Shown here: positions 63,934 to 64,000 of the stretch, one piece after another
Numbering within the stretch: the first letter of the stretch is position 1
Layout: each line of letters begins with the position of its first letter
NCBI GenBank assembly: GCA_016787485.1
Contig: JAEUUL010000024.1
Coordinates: 124,001 to 188,000 of the forward strand
Length of the DNA stretch: 64,000 nt
Source: Bacteroidota bacterium
GTDB lineage: Bacteria; Bacteroidota; Bacteroidia; NS11-12g; UBA955
Direction: 5' to 3'
Notes under the pieces: model-generated
Database searches by the model: none
Told to the model about the DNA's origin: nothing
Seen by the model: the letters and a program-made list of their open reading frames with translations, nothing else
Program-made: the position numbers and the translations under genes

Positions 63934-64000
63934 GCCAATTGTCTGTAAACCATAACACAGCCGCACTGGCCACATGCACACAACAGACCTCAGAACTGCT
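63930..64000 (+). CDS. Start of a further gene, cut by window edge
   Basis: ATG overlaps the stop of the S24 regulator (ATGA), giving MSQLSVNHNTAALATCTQQT and on without a stop to the window end. It is too short to assign. The tight overlap suggests it belongs to the nuclease-regulator operon. Confidence 0.4.
   Translation, partial: MSQLSVNHNTAALATCTQQTSEL

Overview
The window is chromosomal DNA from a member of the Bacteroidota. The evidence is a secreted protein with a C-terminal type IX secretion (T9SS) sorting domain (7481-9238), a beta-propeller LytS-type sensor kinase with a LytTR regulator, many small lipoproteins and Wzi/OmpA-type outer-membrane proteins, and repeated TAnnTTTG promoter elements, the -7 box of this phylum. 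I cannot place it below phylum; a Chitinophagales or Sphingobacteriales-like lineage is a guess. Most genes are housekeeping or cell-envelope genes, and the non-coding segments are where most of the unusual structure lies.

Layout. 1-3494: cyanophycin synthetase (cphA, cut by the window edge), an OmpA-family protein and cyanophycinase (cphB). 3586-10161: sensor kinase and response regulator pair, T9SS cargo protein, two small lipoproteins. 10213-15865: isoaspartyl peptidase (iaaA), clpB, two envelope proteins. 15993-19441: thrS-infC-rpmI-rplT-tRNA-Pro(CGG) translation operon on the minus strand. 19527-21570: tRNA-Ser, tRNA-Arg and tRNA-Pro(TGG) embedded in repeats, including a roughly 135-bp tandem array after tRNA-Ser and a 198/199-bp tandem array of tRNA-Pro 3'-end copies. 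21766-27353: NdpA-like nucleoid protein, an AAA protein with two CbbX-like modules, glycosyltransferase, rsmG. 27429-34415: lipoprotein, alaS, a secreted protein built of three repeats, pckA. 34522-39534: PAP2 phosphatase, lipoprotein MsrA, cupin and TspO in a more AT-rich stretch, envelope proteins. 39760-40210: a GC-rich hairpin island without convincing genes. 40277-46215: eIF1-like factor, SDR, outer-membrane and lipoproteins, WG-repeat protein, methyltransferase, HI0933-type flavoprotein, glycosyltransferase. 46219-52154: dnaE, two MORN/YwqK-like lipoproteins, recF. 52400-59026: lipoprotein, Wzi-like protein, small ferredoxin-fold protein, a second asparaginase, ABC ATPase and membrane partner. 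59084-64000: EVE-pyrR-pyrB operon, diheme cytochrome lipoprotein, DnaQ-type exonuclease/GIY-YIG protein, XRE-S24 regulator, and the start of a further gene.

How genes work together. cphA, cphB and iaaA together form a complete make-and-break route for cyanophycin (multi-L-arginyl-poly-L-aspartate): synthesis, cleavage to beta-Asp-Arg, and hydrolysis of the dipeptide. A second, unrelated asparaginase at 55180 adds to Asn/Asp handling. pyrR and pyrB, overlapped by an EVE-domain gene, form a pyrimidine unit. Many single genes have a TAnnTTTG box ending only 4-8 nt before the start codon, including two TTG starts. This predicts leaderless or nearly leaderless mRNAs and helps to fix several start sites.

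The most unusual candidates are the tRNA-Pro pseudogene array with a 39-nt double-hairpin insert in the T-arm, the tRNA-Ser-linked inverted/tandem repeat array, the doubly duplicated AAA protein next to an NdpA homologue just downstream of this tRNA hotspot, and the three-repeat secreted protein at 31134.
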